From SB21 sp964415295 (GTDB taxonomy: Bacteria > CLD3 > SB21): a stretch of DNA of 64,000 nt. Of the stretch, positions 1 through 8,491 are shown piece after piece. The notes under the pieces are model-generated. The model did not search any database and was not told the DNA's origin. It worked only from the letters and a program-made list of their open reading frames with translations. The DNA is taken from NCBI GenBank assembly GCA_964415295.1, contig CAYPYN010000003.1, forward strand, positions 372,001-436,000, written 5' to 3'. How positions within the stretch are numbered: the first letter of the stretch is position 1; each line of letters starts with the position of its first letter. Position numbers and translations under genes: made by a program.

Positions 1-520
1 ATCCGCGCAGTACGTCCTGCCGGCGCTCTTTTTCGTAGGCGATATACTGGACGTAGAAGCCGGGGATCTTGCGTGAGAATTTCATCGCCGCCTGGAGCGA
101 GATCATGTGTGTGAATTCGTGCGTGATCACGTTTCTCAGCCAATTGTGCGTGCCGCGTAACTCGAAGTCCAGACTGGACGCCCATATCTCGATCTTATTA
201 TCGTAATAATAGGCGCCGCCGTTGGAGTAATCGTCCGTGTCCCGGATGATCAGATGAATACGGTCAGGCTTATGATCGTAGAGTCGTGTAATGGGTTCGT
301 AGATCTCCTCAGCTATCTTAGCGGCAAGATAGGCGGTTCGCTCCGGTCCTTTGGACAGAATGGCGCCGGCGGTATCCGGGGCATCGTGGTAATGCACATC
401 GAAATGAGGCGTGCGTATCGTGCGCCAGTTGAGTTCGCCGTGCGACCAGGATTCTGGCTGTGCGAACGTGACAGAAGTGATAGTCAATAGATATAGAAGG
501 ACTAGTGTTAACAGACGCAT
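1..520 (-). CDS. Secreted zinc metallopeptidase-like protein, N-terminal part (truncated by window start)
   Basis: The minus frame starting with ATG at 518-520 stays open to the window edge and gives 173 residues. The N-terminus is a classical signal peptide of about 20 residues ending near TFAQ. Residues 134-138 read HEFTH, a HExxH zinc-binding motif, preceded by a stretch rich in Tyr and acidic residues and followed by helix-like sequence. This resembles the N-terminal peptidase part of large secreted proteins that carry TolB/PD40-like propellers in FCB bacteria, but the rest lies outside the window, so the family is inferred. Just upstream sits the inward arm of an inverted repeat, so no Shine-Dalgarno sequence is visible before the ATG. 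The frame and signal peptide are well supported; the substrate is unknown. Confidence 0.8.
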   Translation of the reverse strand, partial: MRLLTLVLLYLLTITSVTFAQPESWSHGELNWRTIRTPHFDVHYHDAPDTAGAILSKGPERTAYLAAKIAEEIYEPITRLYDHKPDRIHLIIRDTDDYSNGGAYYYDNKIEIWASSLDFELRGTHNWLRNVITHEFTHMISLQAAMKFSRKIPGFYVQYIAYEKERRQDVLRG

Positions 521-527
521 AAGTTTT

Positions 528-554
528 AACCACAGAGACACGGAGGTCACGGAG
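528..554. repeat. Left arm of inverted repeat flanking the GxxExxY gene
   Basis: The plus strand begins AACCACAGAGACACGGAG and continues with a further degenerate copy of the CACGGAG unit. Its first 18 bases match the minus-strand reading of the right arm at 985-1011 at 17 of 18 positions. The arm starts 7 bases upstream of the metallopeptidase ATG and ends 11 bases before the stop of the GxxExxY gene, so it occupies what should be the ribosome-binding region of the metallopeptidase. Confidence 0.75.
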
Positions 555-565
555 TTTTAATTGTT

Positions 566-976
566 TTAATCTTTAGGTAATGCAGCGAATTTGTCGGTCA
601 CCATTGACACTATTTGGTCTTTAATGTTTTCGCAATGAAAATTTATCAACAAGCCTTTGGGTTTTTCAGTGAGTTTCAAATAAGATAACAGTTGAGCTTT
701 GTAAAGTGGAATCATTTGTTCTACTGCTTTCAACTCTACAATGATAATATTGTTGACAAGCACATCCAGCTTTAGACTTCCTCCAAGATCTTTTCCCTTA
801 TATAGAACAGGCACATGTATTTGTGATTGAACTATAAGCCCGTGACTTCTAAGTTCATCTAAGAAACAAGATTCATAAACCGATTCCAATAAGCCGGGTC
901 CAATATGCTTATGAACTTCTATGGCACATCCGATTATCTTATACGAAATGTCATTTATTGATTTCTGAGTTAGCAT
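566..976 (-). CDS. GxxExxY protein (PD-(D/E)XK nuclease-like fold)
   Basis: This 136-residue protein carries the family-naming motif at residues 28-34 (GLLESVY). A restriction-endonuclease-like core follows, with Asp71 and a Glu81-Leu-Lys83 triad element typical of PD-(D/E)XK enzymes. The family is small, widespread and of unproven function; a nuclease role is inferred from the fold. The start at 974-976 is chosen because everything upstream in frame is unrelated sequence overlapping the ArsA coding region and the right repeat arm. The gene is framed by inverted repeats at 528-554 and 985-1011, which pack it tightly between two unrelated genes. That suggests insertion of a small repeat-bounded cassette rather than membership of the surrounding operon. 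Confidence 0.88.
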   Translation of the reverse strand: MLTQKSINDISYKIIGCAIEVHKHIGPGLLESVYESCFLDELRSHGLIVQSQIHVPVLYKGKDLGGSLKLDVLVNNIIIVELKAVEQMIPLYKAQLLSYLKLTEKPKGLLINFHCENIKDQIVSMVTDKFAALPKD

Positions 977-984
977 TTGTATTT

Positions 985-1011
985 TTCTGTGTTCTCCGTG
1001 TCTCCGTGGTT
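985..1011. repeat. Right arm of inverted repeat flanking the GxxExxY gene
   Basis: Read on the minus strand this arm begins AACCACGGAGACACGGAG and continues AACACAG, matching the left arm at 528-554 in inverted orientation (17 of the first 18 bases). It lies 5 bases beyond the ArsA stop codon and 8 bases before the GxxExxY start, so the whole repeat-gene-repeat unit spans about 484 bases. Confidence 0.75.
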
Positions 1012-1016
1012 CGTAT

Positions 1017-2201
1017 TCATTTCCGCTTAAATCGGATCTCCAGCCATCCGTTATTATACACGGCGCTATCGGTCTTGAGCACAGACAGGGAATCAGGTAA
1101 CACAAATGACCGGATCTGGTTTCCAATGGAGACAACGAGTTCGTTCCCGCGGGTATTTACGCTGATATTATGATTTTCGACAAAAGGCGCCTTGATCGCA
1201 AATATTTTTTCTTTTTTTGATGAATAGATCCGTACGGGCTTTTCAGAATAGAATAGGGCCGCCGGATCGCTGGTTCGGTAAAGCCTGTTTCCGAGCTCCT
1301 CCAGCCTTGACAGGCCGATCACCTCATCCTGGAAATGGGGGATCTCCACCATGGGCAGTGGACTAAAGTTGTCGTAGATCATTTTCAAATTCTTTTGCTG
1401 TGTAGCGGCCCTCTCTTTGAAGTATCCCTGCAGGCCTTCTTTGGGTATGACACGGTTGATAATGATCTGATCGGTGATCATACCGAAAAGGTTGAGATAG
1501 GTCCATGCGCGCTGGGTTTCGTTGATCACCATTCTTTCCGGATTGAGGACCAGCCGTGTGGACGTAATGGTCTCCTGTTCGAAGAGCTTACGGATATCCA
1601 GGAGTTTTTCCAATACCAGTTCCCAAGAATGTGTGACCGATTCCGGCGCAACAACCGCCCTTAAGGATTTGGACATCTTGGATGCCGGCCGGATGACCGG
1701 GGAGACGATGTATTTTTCCAGATAACGCGTGATCTTGAGCGCCATCGATACGATCTGCGGCAGGCTGAGGAGGCGTAGACTTTCGCCCGTCGGCGCCATG
1801 TCGATGATCAGCGTATCGTAGTTGCCAGACTCATAGAACTCCTTGATCCGAAGAAGGCTGAACACATTATCCATTCCCGGAATGATGGCCAATTCACCGG
1901 CCATGGCATCGTCCGCACCGAGCGTCACGATCAATGAAGAAAGATAATCTTTGATATGGCCCCAATTGGTGTCCAATTCGTGAAAGGCATCGATCTCGAT
2001 TCCATCCAGATTCCCGGAGATCTCTTTTATGCTTTGGGAAATATCGGTTTGAAACGTGTCGGATAAGCTATGGGCAGGATCGGTGGAAATAATGATCGTT
2101 TTGTGACCGAGGGATGCGGCTCGCAAAGCCGTGGCCGCCGCGGTCGTGGTTTTGCCGACGCCCCCTTTACCGGAAAAAAAAATGATACGTGCTTTCTTCA
2201 A
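1017..2201 (-). CDS. ArsA/GET3-family ATPase with C-terminal HSP20-like domain
   Basis: The 394-residue protein begins with a deviant Walker A motif, GKGGVGKTT at residues 11-19, followed by the switch-like DPAHS element and a DMAPTGESLR segment near residue 134 that corresponds to the DTAPTGHTLR signature of ArsA. The last 80 or so residues look like the small beta-sandwich HSP20-type tail of many bacterial ArsA homologues. Such proteins are cytoplasmic ATPases; an arsenite-efflux role needs ArsB and metal-binding cysteines, neither of which is visible here, so the client is unknown. The start is a TTG at 2199-2201, chosen because it places the P-loop at the usual distance. The gene follows a thioredoxin-like lipoprotein and tatC with an 8-base gap, suggesting co-transcription. 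Confidence 0.92.
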   Translation of the reverse strand: MKKARIIFFSGKGGVGKTTTAAATALRAASLGHKTIIISTDPAHSLSDTFQTDISQSIKEISGNLDGIEIDAFHELDTNWGHIKDYLSSLIVTLGADDAMAGELAIIPGMDNVFSLLRIKEFYESGNYDTLIIDMAPTGESLRLLSLPQIVSMALKITRYLEKYIVSPVIRPASKMSKSLRAVVAPESVTHSWELVLEKLLDIRKLFEQETITSTRLVLNPERMVINETQRAWTYLNLFGMITDQIIINRVIPKEGLQGYFKERAATQQKNLKMIYDNFSPLPMVEIPHFQDEVIGLSRLEELGNRLYRTSDPAALFYSEKPVRIYSSKKEKIFAIKAPFVENHNISVNTRGNELVVSIGNQIRSFVLPDSLSVLKTDSAVYNNGWLEIRFKRK

Positions 2202-2209
2202 AAGCTATC

Positions 2210-2704
2210 TCACTGACGTAATATGGCTAAGATATCCTCTTCGATGGTTTGAACCGGTTGCTCCGTGATCCGGCCGATTTCTTTTCCATCCTTCAAGAAG
2301 ATCATAGTTGGAACCCTGACGATCTTGTATTTCTCGGCCAGTCCGTCCTTGTCCCTTTTGGTGCGGTCCAGCGCATGCATGGTATAGGATAGGTCTTTCC
2401 AGCCGGCCAGTTCGAGAGTCTTCAGAAAATAAGCCAGGTTCCTTTTGGAATCACCGCACCACGTTCCCAGAAATATTTCGATATGAATACTTCCGACGTG
2501 GTCCCTGATAGAAGCGACAACGGAGTCGTTGGGTGTGTATCTGTCGTGGTTGGTTTTAAAAACAGGGAATTCTTTGAATAATTCATCCTGTCCGATCGTT
2601 CCGATCAGCATGGGTTCATCATTCACTATCTGCTTATGAGACATGCCCGCAGCGCAGGAATAAAGCATCATACCGGTCAGTACAGCAAAACAGATCCTTT
2701 TCAT
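2210..2704 (-). CDS. Thioredoxin-like lipoprotein
   Basis: This 164-residue protein has a lipoprotein signal peptide with lipobox LYSC (Cys17) and a thioredoxin fold. The active-site region reads WCGDS at residues 82-86, so only one cysteine of the usual CxxC pair remains. A cis-Pro region (VPTMIFLKDGKEIG) follows in the C-terminal half. It is probably anchored on the periplasmic face. The missing resolving cysteine argues against ordinary disulfide reductase activity; a binding, transfer or monothiol role is possible. Its ATG overlaps the stop of tatC by 4 bases, so translation is probably coupled. Confidence 0.85.
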   Translation of the reverse strand: MKRICFAVLTGMMLYSCAAGMSHKQIVNDEPMLIGTIGQDELFKEFPVFKTNHDRYTPNDSVVASIRDHVGSIHIEIFLGTWCGDSKRNLAYFLKTLELAGWKDLSYTMHALDRTKRDKDGLAEKYKIVRVPTMIFLKDGKEIGRITEQPVQTIEEDILAILRQ

Positions 2705-3510
2705 TCTTTCTTATCCTTCTTTCTACCGGTTATCATGGAGACCCATATACTGATCTCGTACAGGATCATCATGGGCGCGGCAACCACGAATAAGGTGATC
2801 ATGTCGGTGGTCGGCGTGACTATCGCGGCGATAACCAGCGACGAGATCGCGGCGTGACGCCAGAATTGACGCATAAATTTGTGTGAAAGTATGCCGATCT
2901 TTGTGAGGAAATAGGCAACGACAGGAAGCTCGAACGTAAGTCCTGTGATCAACATAAAACCGGAGACAAATCCCAAATACGCATCGAGATCGATCATGTT
3001 TTCGATTACGATACCGAGCTCTTTGTCAATATCTCCCATGCTCAGGAGGAAATTAAGCGTAATGGGAATGACCACGAGAAAAGAGAAAAGGGCGCCGATG
3101 ATAAAACAGACCGTAGCCGAAAAGATGATCGGAATGGCGTAACGCCGTTCTTTTTTTCGTAAACCCGGTGAGATGAAACGCCAGAGCTGAAACAAAATGA
3201 TGGGAAGGCTCAGAATGATCCCGCTGATCAGGCCGACCTGTATCTTGACCATCATAAGGCCTTGTACCTGTGTGATGACAGGGCGCATCATCTGAATCGG
3301 CGGCTTGATATTGGGAATGATCATGGGCGGGTAGAGAAGCCATTTGATGATCTCGTTGCTGAAAACGAAGGAGACCATCATCATGATCAGCACCGCCAAT
3401 ACCGATTTGATCAGTCGGCTTCGGAGTTCGGCCAAATGATCGAGAAAGGACATTGGTTCACCGGAGCCGTTCTCGTTTGTTGTCAATTCGTCTTTTGAAT
3501 CTTCGGACAT
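2701..3510 (-). CDS. tatC: Sec-independent protein translocase subunit TatC
   Basis: The 269-residue product has the TatC pattern: a cytoplasmic N-terminus with SFLDHLAELRSRL, which forms part of the twin-arginine signal-peptide binding site, and about six membrane segments with a conserved Phe-Glu-Leu-Pro element after the fourth. It forms the receptor for folded Tat substrates in the inner membrane. The ATG at 3508-3510 is preferred over upstream in-frame codons, which would run into the preceding gene. No tatA or tatB gene is adjacent in this window. The stop overlaps the start of the thioredoxin-like lipoprotein gene. Confidence 0.96.
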   Translation of the reverse strand: MSEDSKDELTTNENGSGEPMSFLDHLAELRSRLIKSVLAVLIMMMVSFVFSNEIIKWLLYPPMIIPNIKPPIQMMRPVITQVQGLMMVKIQVGLISGIILSLPIILFQLWRFISPGLRKKERRYAIPIIFSATVCFIIGALFSFLVVIPITLNFLLSMGDIDKELGIVIENMIDLDAYLGFVSGFMLITGLTFELPVVAYFLTKIGILSHKFMRQFWRHAAISSLVIAAIVTPTTDMITLFVVAAPMMILYEISIWVSMITGRKKDKKE

Positions 3511-3527
3511 AATTCCGCAACCGTAAA

Positions 3528-3962
3528 CTAAAACAATCGTTCGTATTTTTCTTTTGAGAACGGCGTATTCTCTTTCTTCAGCCAATATGAGGTAGCTTTT
3601 TTATTCAGTTTCTTATCCAGAAGGTCTTTCCCGAATAACCGCATCAGAAGCCCGATCGGTATGAAAAACACCACGAACATCAATGTCAGGATCAGTCTGG
3701 ATACAAAGTAGCCGATGATAATCGAAAAGATGGTCATACCTTTGTACAAGGGCATAAGCGCATTAGCGGCGGCTACCGCGATCACCATCATGGCCGCGCC
3801 GGCGCCGGTAAACCATGGCCACCAGGCATGGCTTCGATACCACAACCATCCGCCGATCGCCAGTAGGATCACCGCGAAGATGATGCCGAATTTCCTAACG
3901 GTCTTTTTGTCCACGGCCATTTCGTGTATCTCAAAACGAATATCTCTGATAATATCTTTCAC
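3528..3962 (-). CDS. SxtJ-family membrane protein
   Basis: This 144-residue protein has four probable membrane segments in two closely spaced pairs, each with Trp/Gly-rich residues (around 25-65) or aliphatic residues (around 72-108), and a basic C-terminus. The pattern and the position directly downstream of a NodU/CmcH-type carbamoyltransferase match the SxtJ family, which is named from cyanobacterial saxitoxin clusters and is of unknown function. It starts with GTG, 7 bases after an AAGGAAA ribosome-binding site. The 35-base gap to the carbamoyltransferase indicates one operon. A role as a membrane partner of the carbamoylation step is inferred from this linkage only. Confidence 0.78.
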   Translation of the reverse strand: MKDIIRDIRFEIHEMAVDKKTVRKFGIIFAVILLAIGGWLWYRSHAWWPWFTGAGAAMMVIAVAAANALMPLYKGMTIFSIIIGYFVSRLILTLMFVVFFIPIGLLMRLFGKDLLDKKLNKKATSYWLKKENTPFSKEKYERLF

Positions 3963-3997
3963 AACGTATTTCCTTTTTTAAAATTGTTCTTAGATTT

Positions 3998-5818
3998 TCA
4001 ATCGAGTTCAAACTCTTTCATCCAGTCCTTGTTGTCCTGAACGGGCTTTTGTTCCGTCTTATCGAGCACGTAATCGCCGAGGACCAGGTAATCCATCTCG
4101 GTGCGCATAAAACAACGATAGGCGTCTTCTGGAGTGCATACGATGGGTTCACCACGCACATTAAATGAAGTGTTAACAATCACAGGGCAGCCGGTCTTCT
4201 GATAGAACGCATGGATCAACTCGTAATACGCGCCGTGCGTGTCCTTATGAACCGTCTGAATGCGCGCCGAATAGTCCACATGGGTTACCGCCGGGATCTC
4301 GGAGCGCGGAATGTTGAGTTTTTCGATACCAAAGAGCTTCTGCTGTTCTTCGGTCATCGGTATCCGTTTATCCTCACGAACATCCGCAACCAGCAGCATG
4401 TACTTGCTGTCGTAATCCATATCGAAATAATCCTGCACTTTTTCCCGCAACACGCTGGGCGCAAAAGGGCGGAAGGACTCACGGTACTTGATCTTCAGAT
4501 TCATGACTGACTGCATTTTCGGCGAACGGGCATCGCCAATGATACTGCGGGAGCCCAAGGCGCGGGGCCCGAATTCCATTCGTTCCTGGAACCACCCGAT
4601 GACCTTTTCCTGAGCCATGGCGCTCGCAATACGGTCGATCATTTCCGCATGAGCTAATTTCTGATAGGGGATATTATTCTTTTTCAGGAAGATTTCAATG
4701 TGTTCGTCTGAAAAATTGGGGCCAAGATAGGATCCGTGTTGTGAGTCGTCGGATCCGTTGCACGTTCTGGGATTCTGCAGATACTGATACCAAACGAAGA
4801 GAGCCGCGCCCAGAGCGCTTCCGGCATCACCGGCGGCCGGCTGGATCCATATATCGTCGAAGACTTTTTCTTTGAGCAATTTACCGTTGGCAACGCAATT
4901 CAGCGCCACCCCGCCCGCGAGGCACAGCCGTTTCTGTCCGGTGACTTTCCGGATATGTCTGGCCATGCGCATCATGATCTCTTCGGTCACCACCTGGACG
5001 GAACGGGCGAGATCCATCTCACGTTGGGTCATCCACGTTTCGGGTTCTCTCGGAGGTCCACCGAAAAGTTTATGGAATTTATCGTTGGTCATGGTGAGGC
5101 CGGCGGCATAATTGAAGTATTCCATATTCAATTTGAAACTGCCGTCCTCCTTCAGGTCGATGAGATGTTTGTAGATCAGATCGACATACTTTGGTTCGCC
5201 GTACGGCGCGAGTCCCATCACTTTGTATTCACCGGAGTTTACCTTGAACCCCGTGTAATATGTAAAAGCGGAGTAGAGAAGACCAAGCGAATGAGGAAAG
5301 TGTATCTCGTGGTCAATAGTGATCTGATTTCCTTTACCGGTGCCGAAACTCGTCGTAGTCCATTCACCGACGCCGTCGATGGTGAGGAATGCGGCCTCGG
5401 AATAGGGAGACGGATAGAATGCCGCCGCCGCGTGCGATTCATGATGTTCCGGATAAATGATCTTGCCTTTGAAGCCTTTGAGTTCATCCATAATTAACTC
5501 AGGCATCCAGAGTTTCTTCCGAATCCATTGTGGCATGGCTTTCATAAAGCTATTTAATCCGTATGGCGCGTAAGCGAAATAAGTACGCAGAAGACGCTCA
5601 AACTTGACGAGAGGTTTTTCATAGAACGCGACGTAATCGACCTGTTCTATGGAGATTCCGCCGTGTTTGAGGCAAAAAGCAACGGCCTGAGCGGGGAAAT
5701 TATCATCGTGTTTTTTGCGTGTAAAACGCTCTTCCTGCGCCGCCGCGACGATTTGACCGTTCTTAATTAAGGCGGCAGCGGAATCATGATAAAAACAAGA
5801 GATTCCTAAAATGTACAT
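3998..5818 (-). CDS. Carbamoyltransferase, NodU/CmcH/TobZ type (first copy)
   Basis: The 606-residue protein starts MYILGISCFYHDSAAAL, the usual N-terminus of this ASKHA-fold family. It has the metal-binding HHESHAAAAF stretch near residue 128, the GGVALNCVANGKL nucleotide-site region near residue 303, and a C-terminal YrdC-like/TobZ domain with FGPRALGSRSI and NTSFNVRGEPIV. These enzymes activate carbamoyl phosphate with ATP and transfer the carbamoyl group to a hydroxyl of a sugar or natural product. In this setting a surface-polysaccharide sugar is the likely acceptor. It sits upstream of the SxtJ-like gene and 13 bases downstream of wzi. A second, different member lies at 9352-11076. Confidence 0.94.
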   Translation of the reverse strand: MYILGISCFYHDSAAALIKNGQIVAAAQEERFTRKKHDDNFPAQAVAFCLKHGGISIEQVDYVAFYEKPLVKFERLLRTYFAYAPYGLNSFMKAMPQWIRKKLWMPELIMDELKGFKGKIIYPEHHESHAAAAFYPSPYSEAAFLTIDGVGEWTTTSFGTGKGNQITIDHEIHFPHSLGLLYSAFTYYTGFKVNSGEYKVMGLAPYGEPKYVDLIYKHLIDLKEDGSFKLNMEYFNYAAGLTMTNDKFHKLFGGPPREPETWMTQREMDLARSVQVVTEEIMMRMARHIRKVTGQKRLCLAGGVALNCVANGKLLKEKVFDDIWIQPAAGDAGSALGAALFVWYQYLQNPRTCNGSDDSQHGSYLGPNFSDEHIEIFLKKNNIPYQKLAHAEMIDRIASAMAQEKVIGWFQERMEFGPRALGSRSIIGDARSPKMQSVMNLKIKYRESFRPFAPSVLREKVQDYFDMDYDSKYMLLVADVREDKRIPMTEEQQKLFGIEKLNIPRSEIPAVTHVDYSARIQTVHKDTHGAYYELIHAFYQKTGCPVIVNTSFNVRGEPIVCTPEDAYRCFMRTEMDYLVLGDYVLDKTEQKPVQDNKDWMKEFELD

Positions 5819-5831
5819 TCGGATCCTTTAT

Positions 5832-7391
5832 TTATTGGAGCGATATTGATTTGTCTAAATTAACATTCAATCTTACCAAAAAAAACAATGCGTCCTTTTT
5901 CTTGTTTTTGATATGCTTGAAATTGGTGATGTGATCAAAGCCTACCCGAGCCTCGGCTATGGCAAATGTACCATGCTGATATAACGCTCCTGCCGAAATT
6001 GAAAAACGGTTTTCCACGGTACCAGATGGAAAGGGTATCTTATTAAAAGTGGAATCCTCAAAATCATTGGACGACAGTCCGCGCTCGCCTTGTCTCGTTA
6101 ACGAGGCATCGGCTTCAAATAGCCATTTTGGAATCGGAAAATACTGCAGATTAAGGCCTATGGCTTCGCGATCATTGGCCTCGTTTCCAAGTCCTCGTCC
6201 GTCAAAAGTGTAACTCTGCCAGGGACGCTTCTGCTTGACGTTGTACGCGTAACTCCCGATCCTTTCGTAATTCAGAGACCAGCGCGAATCATTTATGAAC
6301 AGATCATTGGTTTGGATCCCAAAAAGGAAACCCAGACGATCCGATGAGGTCTTTCTATTCGGAGCCGGTTTATCCGGTCCATCCAGGACAAAATCATCAA
6401 TCAAAAACTGCCCCATCAACTGAACAGGTCTTAGAGGTAAATAGAAATCAAAGGCGATGTTTTCATTGGCTTCTTTCCCGTCATTGAGTTGGGAGCCGGC
6501 GAATACGTTAAACGGGTTGAGGTATGAGAACTCCATGGTTTGTCCGGGTTGACCGTAAACTACCGTTTCCGAAATCCCGAATTGGATACCGTTATCGAAT
6601 CTTACGTCCAAACGATGGGCAGAAAAATATCTATCGGATGTTTGAGCGTTATATGTCATGGAGTTCAGCTTGGCAAAAGAACTGTGAAAGGCTATGTGGT
6701 TCGTTTCAAAATTGAGCCCAAATTGATCATACGTGTAAGGGTTGCTTGACAGGATCAGGCTTTTATTATTAAAAGGACCCCAACTCTGAGCCAACCGGCC
6801 AGCAAAGATGTGCACTTTCCCAAGTTGAAGAGAAGCGTACCCATCTTCGATTCGAGCGGCCAGCCGTCCGGAGCGGCGGCCAGTATAGGCAGGATCATTA
6901 AGCAAGCCATTGTCAATACGGCCGCGAATGGAGGCGGCCAGATACTTCATGGTGAATCCTATTTCAGGATTCACAAAGAAATCGGGCTCAAAGTGTCCGA
7001 GTTCAGAATGCCCTTTCGCTTCAAATTCAGCTTTCGAATAAGCCTGTGCCTCCGGCGCGTTGGCGTTGCCGTGTAAACTGAGTTCACGGCTGAATTCCTC
7101 TTCCAGCAGTTCTTTCCAGTACTTTTCTGAGGCGGTCAAGGTTTCCGATGAAAGAGACGAAATGGCCTGGGCAACGGCGGATCTGTTGTATGGTTTTAAC
7201 GAGTAATAGAGTTCACGAAGGTACCCGCGATCCTGGAAGAGTCTAATATAAGTATAGGCCCAGTGATCGGCATAGAGGACAGTAGTGGCGAGGGAACCGG
7301 TTGGTTGTTCGTTCTTCTTCTGAGCAACCACGGATGATCCCATGATCCACAACCATATGCCGAGGTACAGGAATGCGCTATTTATTTTCAC
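5832..7391 (-). CDS. Capsule assembly Wzi-family outer-membrane protein
   Basis: This 519-residue protein has a hydrophobic signal peptide ending near SSVVAQ, followed by alternating amphipathic beta strands rich in Tyr, Phe and Gly, characteristic of a Wzi-like outer-membrane beta-barrel. Known Wzi proteins bind polysaccharide and help anchor capsule at the surface. The GTG at 7389-7391 is chosen as start because it opens the signal peptide and overlaps the end of the wecA-like gene by 14 bases; the in-frame sequence further upstream is antisense-free but encodes no plausible secreted N-terminus. It is the only outer-membrane polysaccharide protein recognised in this cluster. Confidence 0.85.
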   Translation of the reverse strand: MKINSAFLYLGIWLWIMGSSVVAQKKNEQPTGSLATTVLYADHWAYTYIRLFQDRGYLRELYYSLKPYNRSAVAQAISSLSSETLTASEKYWKELLEEEFSRELSLHGNANAPEAQAYSKAEFEAKGHSELGHFEPDFFVNPEIGFTMKYLAASIRGRIDNGLLNDPAYTGRRSGRLAARIEDGYASLQLGKVHIFAGRLAQSWGPFNNKSLILSSNPYTYDQFGLNFETNHIAFHSSFAKLNSMTYNAQTSDRYFSAHRLDVRFDNGIQFGISETVVYGQPGQTMEFSYLNPFNVFAGSQLNDGKEANENIAFDFYLPLRPVQLMGQFLIDDFVLDGPDKPAPNRKTSSDRLGFLFGIQTNDLFINDSRWSLNYERIGSYAYNVKQKRPWQSYTFDGRGLGNEANDREAIGLNLQYFPIPKWLFEADASLTRQGERGLSSNDFEDSTFNKIPFPSGTVENRFSISAGALYQHGTFAIAEARVGFDHITNFKHIKNKKKDALFFLVRLNVNLDKSISLQ

Positions 7392-8490
7392 CGGGATGAT
7401 CCGTTTTGTGGGTCGTTGCATCGGCCTTTTCCTGTTCTTCCTCATCCTCAACAGGGATCTTGGCATACGACAAGAATCTGACGAAAACGAAGGCAAACAT
7501 GGCCACGAAGAAAAGCACCCCCATGATAAATTTGTTGGATTTATTAAAGGCCGCAAACAAAAACGCCATGGAGGCAAAGAAAAGACATATGACGTACAAT
7601 ACAATAACCGTTTTCTGATGGCTATACCCGTATGAAAGAAGAACGTGGTGAATATGTTCTCTGTCGGCCGTGAAAATATTGCGTTTCGCCTTGGCGCGCC
7701 GAATGATAGCCAGCGCCGTATCGAGCACGGGATAACCCAGCGCGATGAACGGAACGAGTATCGCAAAACTGACCGCCGATTTCTGGGAGCTGATCAGGCC
7801 GAGGGCCGCGAGCACAAGTCCGATGAACATGCTTCCCGAATCGCCCATGAAGATCTTTGCGGGATAAAAATTATGACGGAGAAAACCGAGGATACTCCCG
7901 GTCAGACCGAAACTCAGCAAAGCCACATAGGCTTTGTCAAGATATAAGCCTATGAGGAAGATGGTCATGGCGACGATCAGAGATACACCGGAAGCCAAGC
8001 CGTCCAATCCGTCCACCAGATTGATCGCATTGATCACTCCAATGACCCACATGATGGTCAGGGGATAATTCAGCCAACCCAGCTCGATATTTCCTCCGAA
8101 AGGATTGGAAATCGCTTCAATATTGAATCCAAAAATGATGAGGATCACGGCCGAAGCGATCTGGGCGAACAGTTTGATCCATGGACGAATATTGTAAATG
8201 TCGTCGATCGCGCCAACGATCACGATAAAAGTGGACGCAAGGAACAGCCCGAGGATGTTCATTTCTTTTTCTTCAAAGTACCGCGGATACCCGAAATAGG
8301 CGATGAGCAGCGCTACGCAGAATCCCGTGTATATGGCGATCCCGCCAAGTCTCGGAACCGCGCGTGTATGCACTTTGCGGGCGTCGGGCTTATCCAGAAA
8401 ACCCTTGGCAATCATCTTGTCTTTGATATAAGGCGTCAGAAAGAACGAAATGACCAAACCGGATGCAAATGTCAGAATAAATGCGATCAT
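7378..8490 (-). CDS. Undecaprenyl-phosphate sugar-1-phosphate transferase, MraY/WecA family
   Basis: The 370-residue protein is polytopic with about 11 membrane segments. It shows the family signatures: the early VHTRAVPRLGG motif, NAINLVDGLDGLASG with its catalytic aspartates, FMGDSGSMFIG, and a cytoplasmic HIHH loop near the C-terminus that distinguishes WecA-like from MraY proteins. It should transfer a HexNAc-1-phosphate from UDP-sugar to undecaprenyl phosphate, the first lipid-linked step of glycan assembly. The ATG at 8488-8490 is preferred over upstream codons inside the WecG-like gene. It follows the WecG/TagA gene by one base, as expected for consecutive enzymes acting on the same lipid-linked precursor. 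Confidence 0.93.
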   Translation of the reverse strand: MIAFILTFASGLVISFFLTPYIKDKMIAKGFLDKPDARKVHTRAVPRLGGIAIYTGFCVALLIAYFGYPRYFEEKEMNILGLFLASTFIVIVGAIDDIYNIRPWIKLFAQIASAVILIIFGFNIEAISNPFGGNIELGWLNYPLTIMWVIGVINAINLVDGLDGLASGVSLIVAMTIFLIGLYLDKAYVALLSFGLTGSILGFLRHNFYPAKIFMGDSGSMFIGLVLAALGLISSQKSAVSFAILVPFIALGYPVLDTALAIIRRAKAKRNIFTADREHIHHVLLSYGYSHQKTVIVLYVICLFFASMAFLFAAFNKSNKFIMGVLFFVAMFAFVFVRFLSYAKIPVEDEEEQEKADATTHKTDHPGENK

Positions 8491-8491
8491 G

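Noticed and set aside
1017..2201. Arsenical pump ATPase proper
   Set aside because: Only a single ATPase domain is present, with no arsB, arsR or metal-site cysteines nearby, so arsenite export is not supported.
7392..7766. N-terminal extension of the Wzi protein
   Set aside because: The extra 125 residues overlap the WecA-like coding region and lack a signal peptide; the GTG at 7391 opens one.
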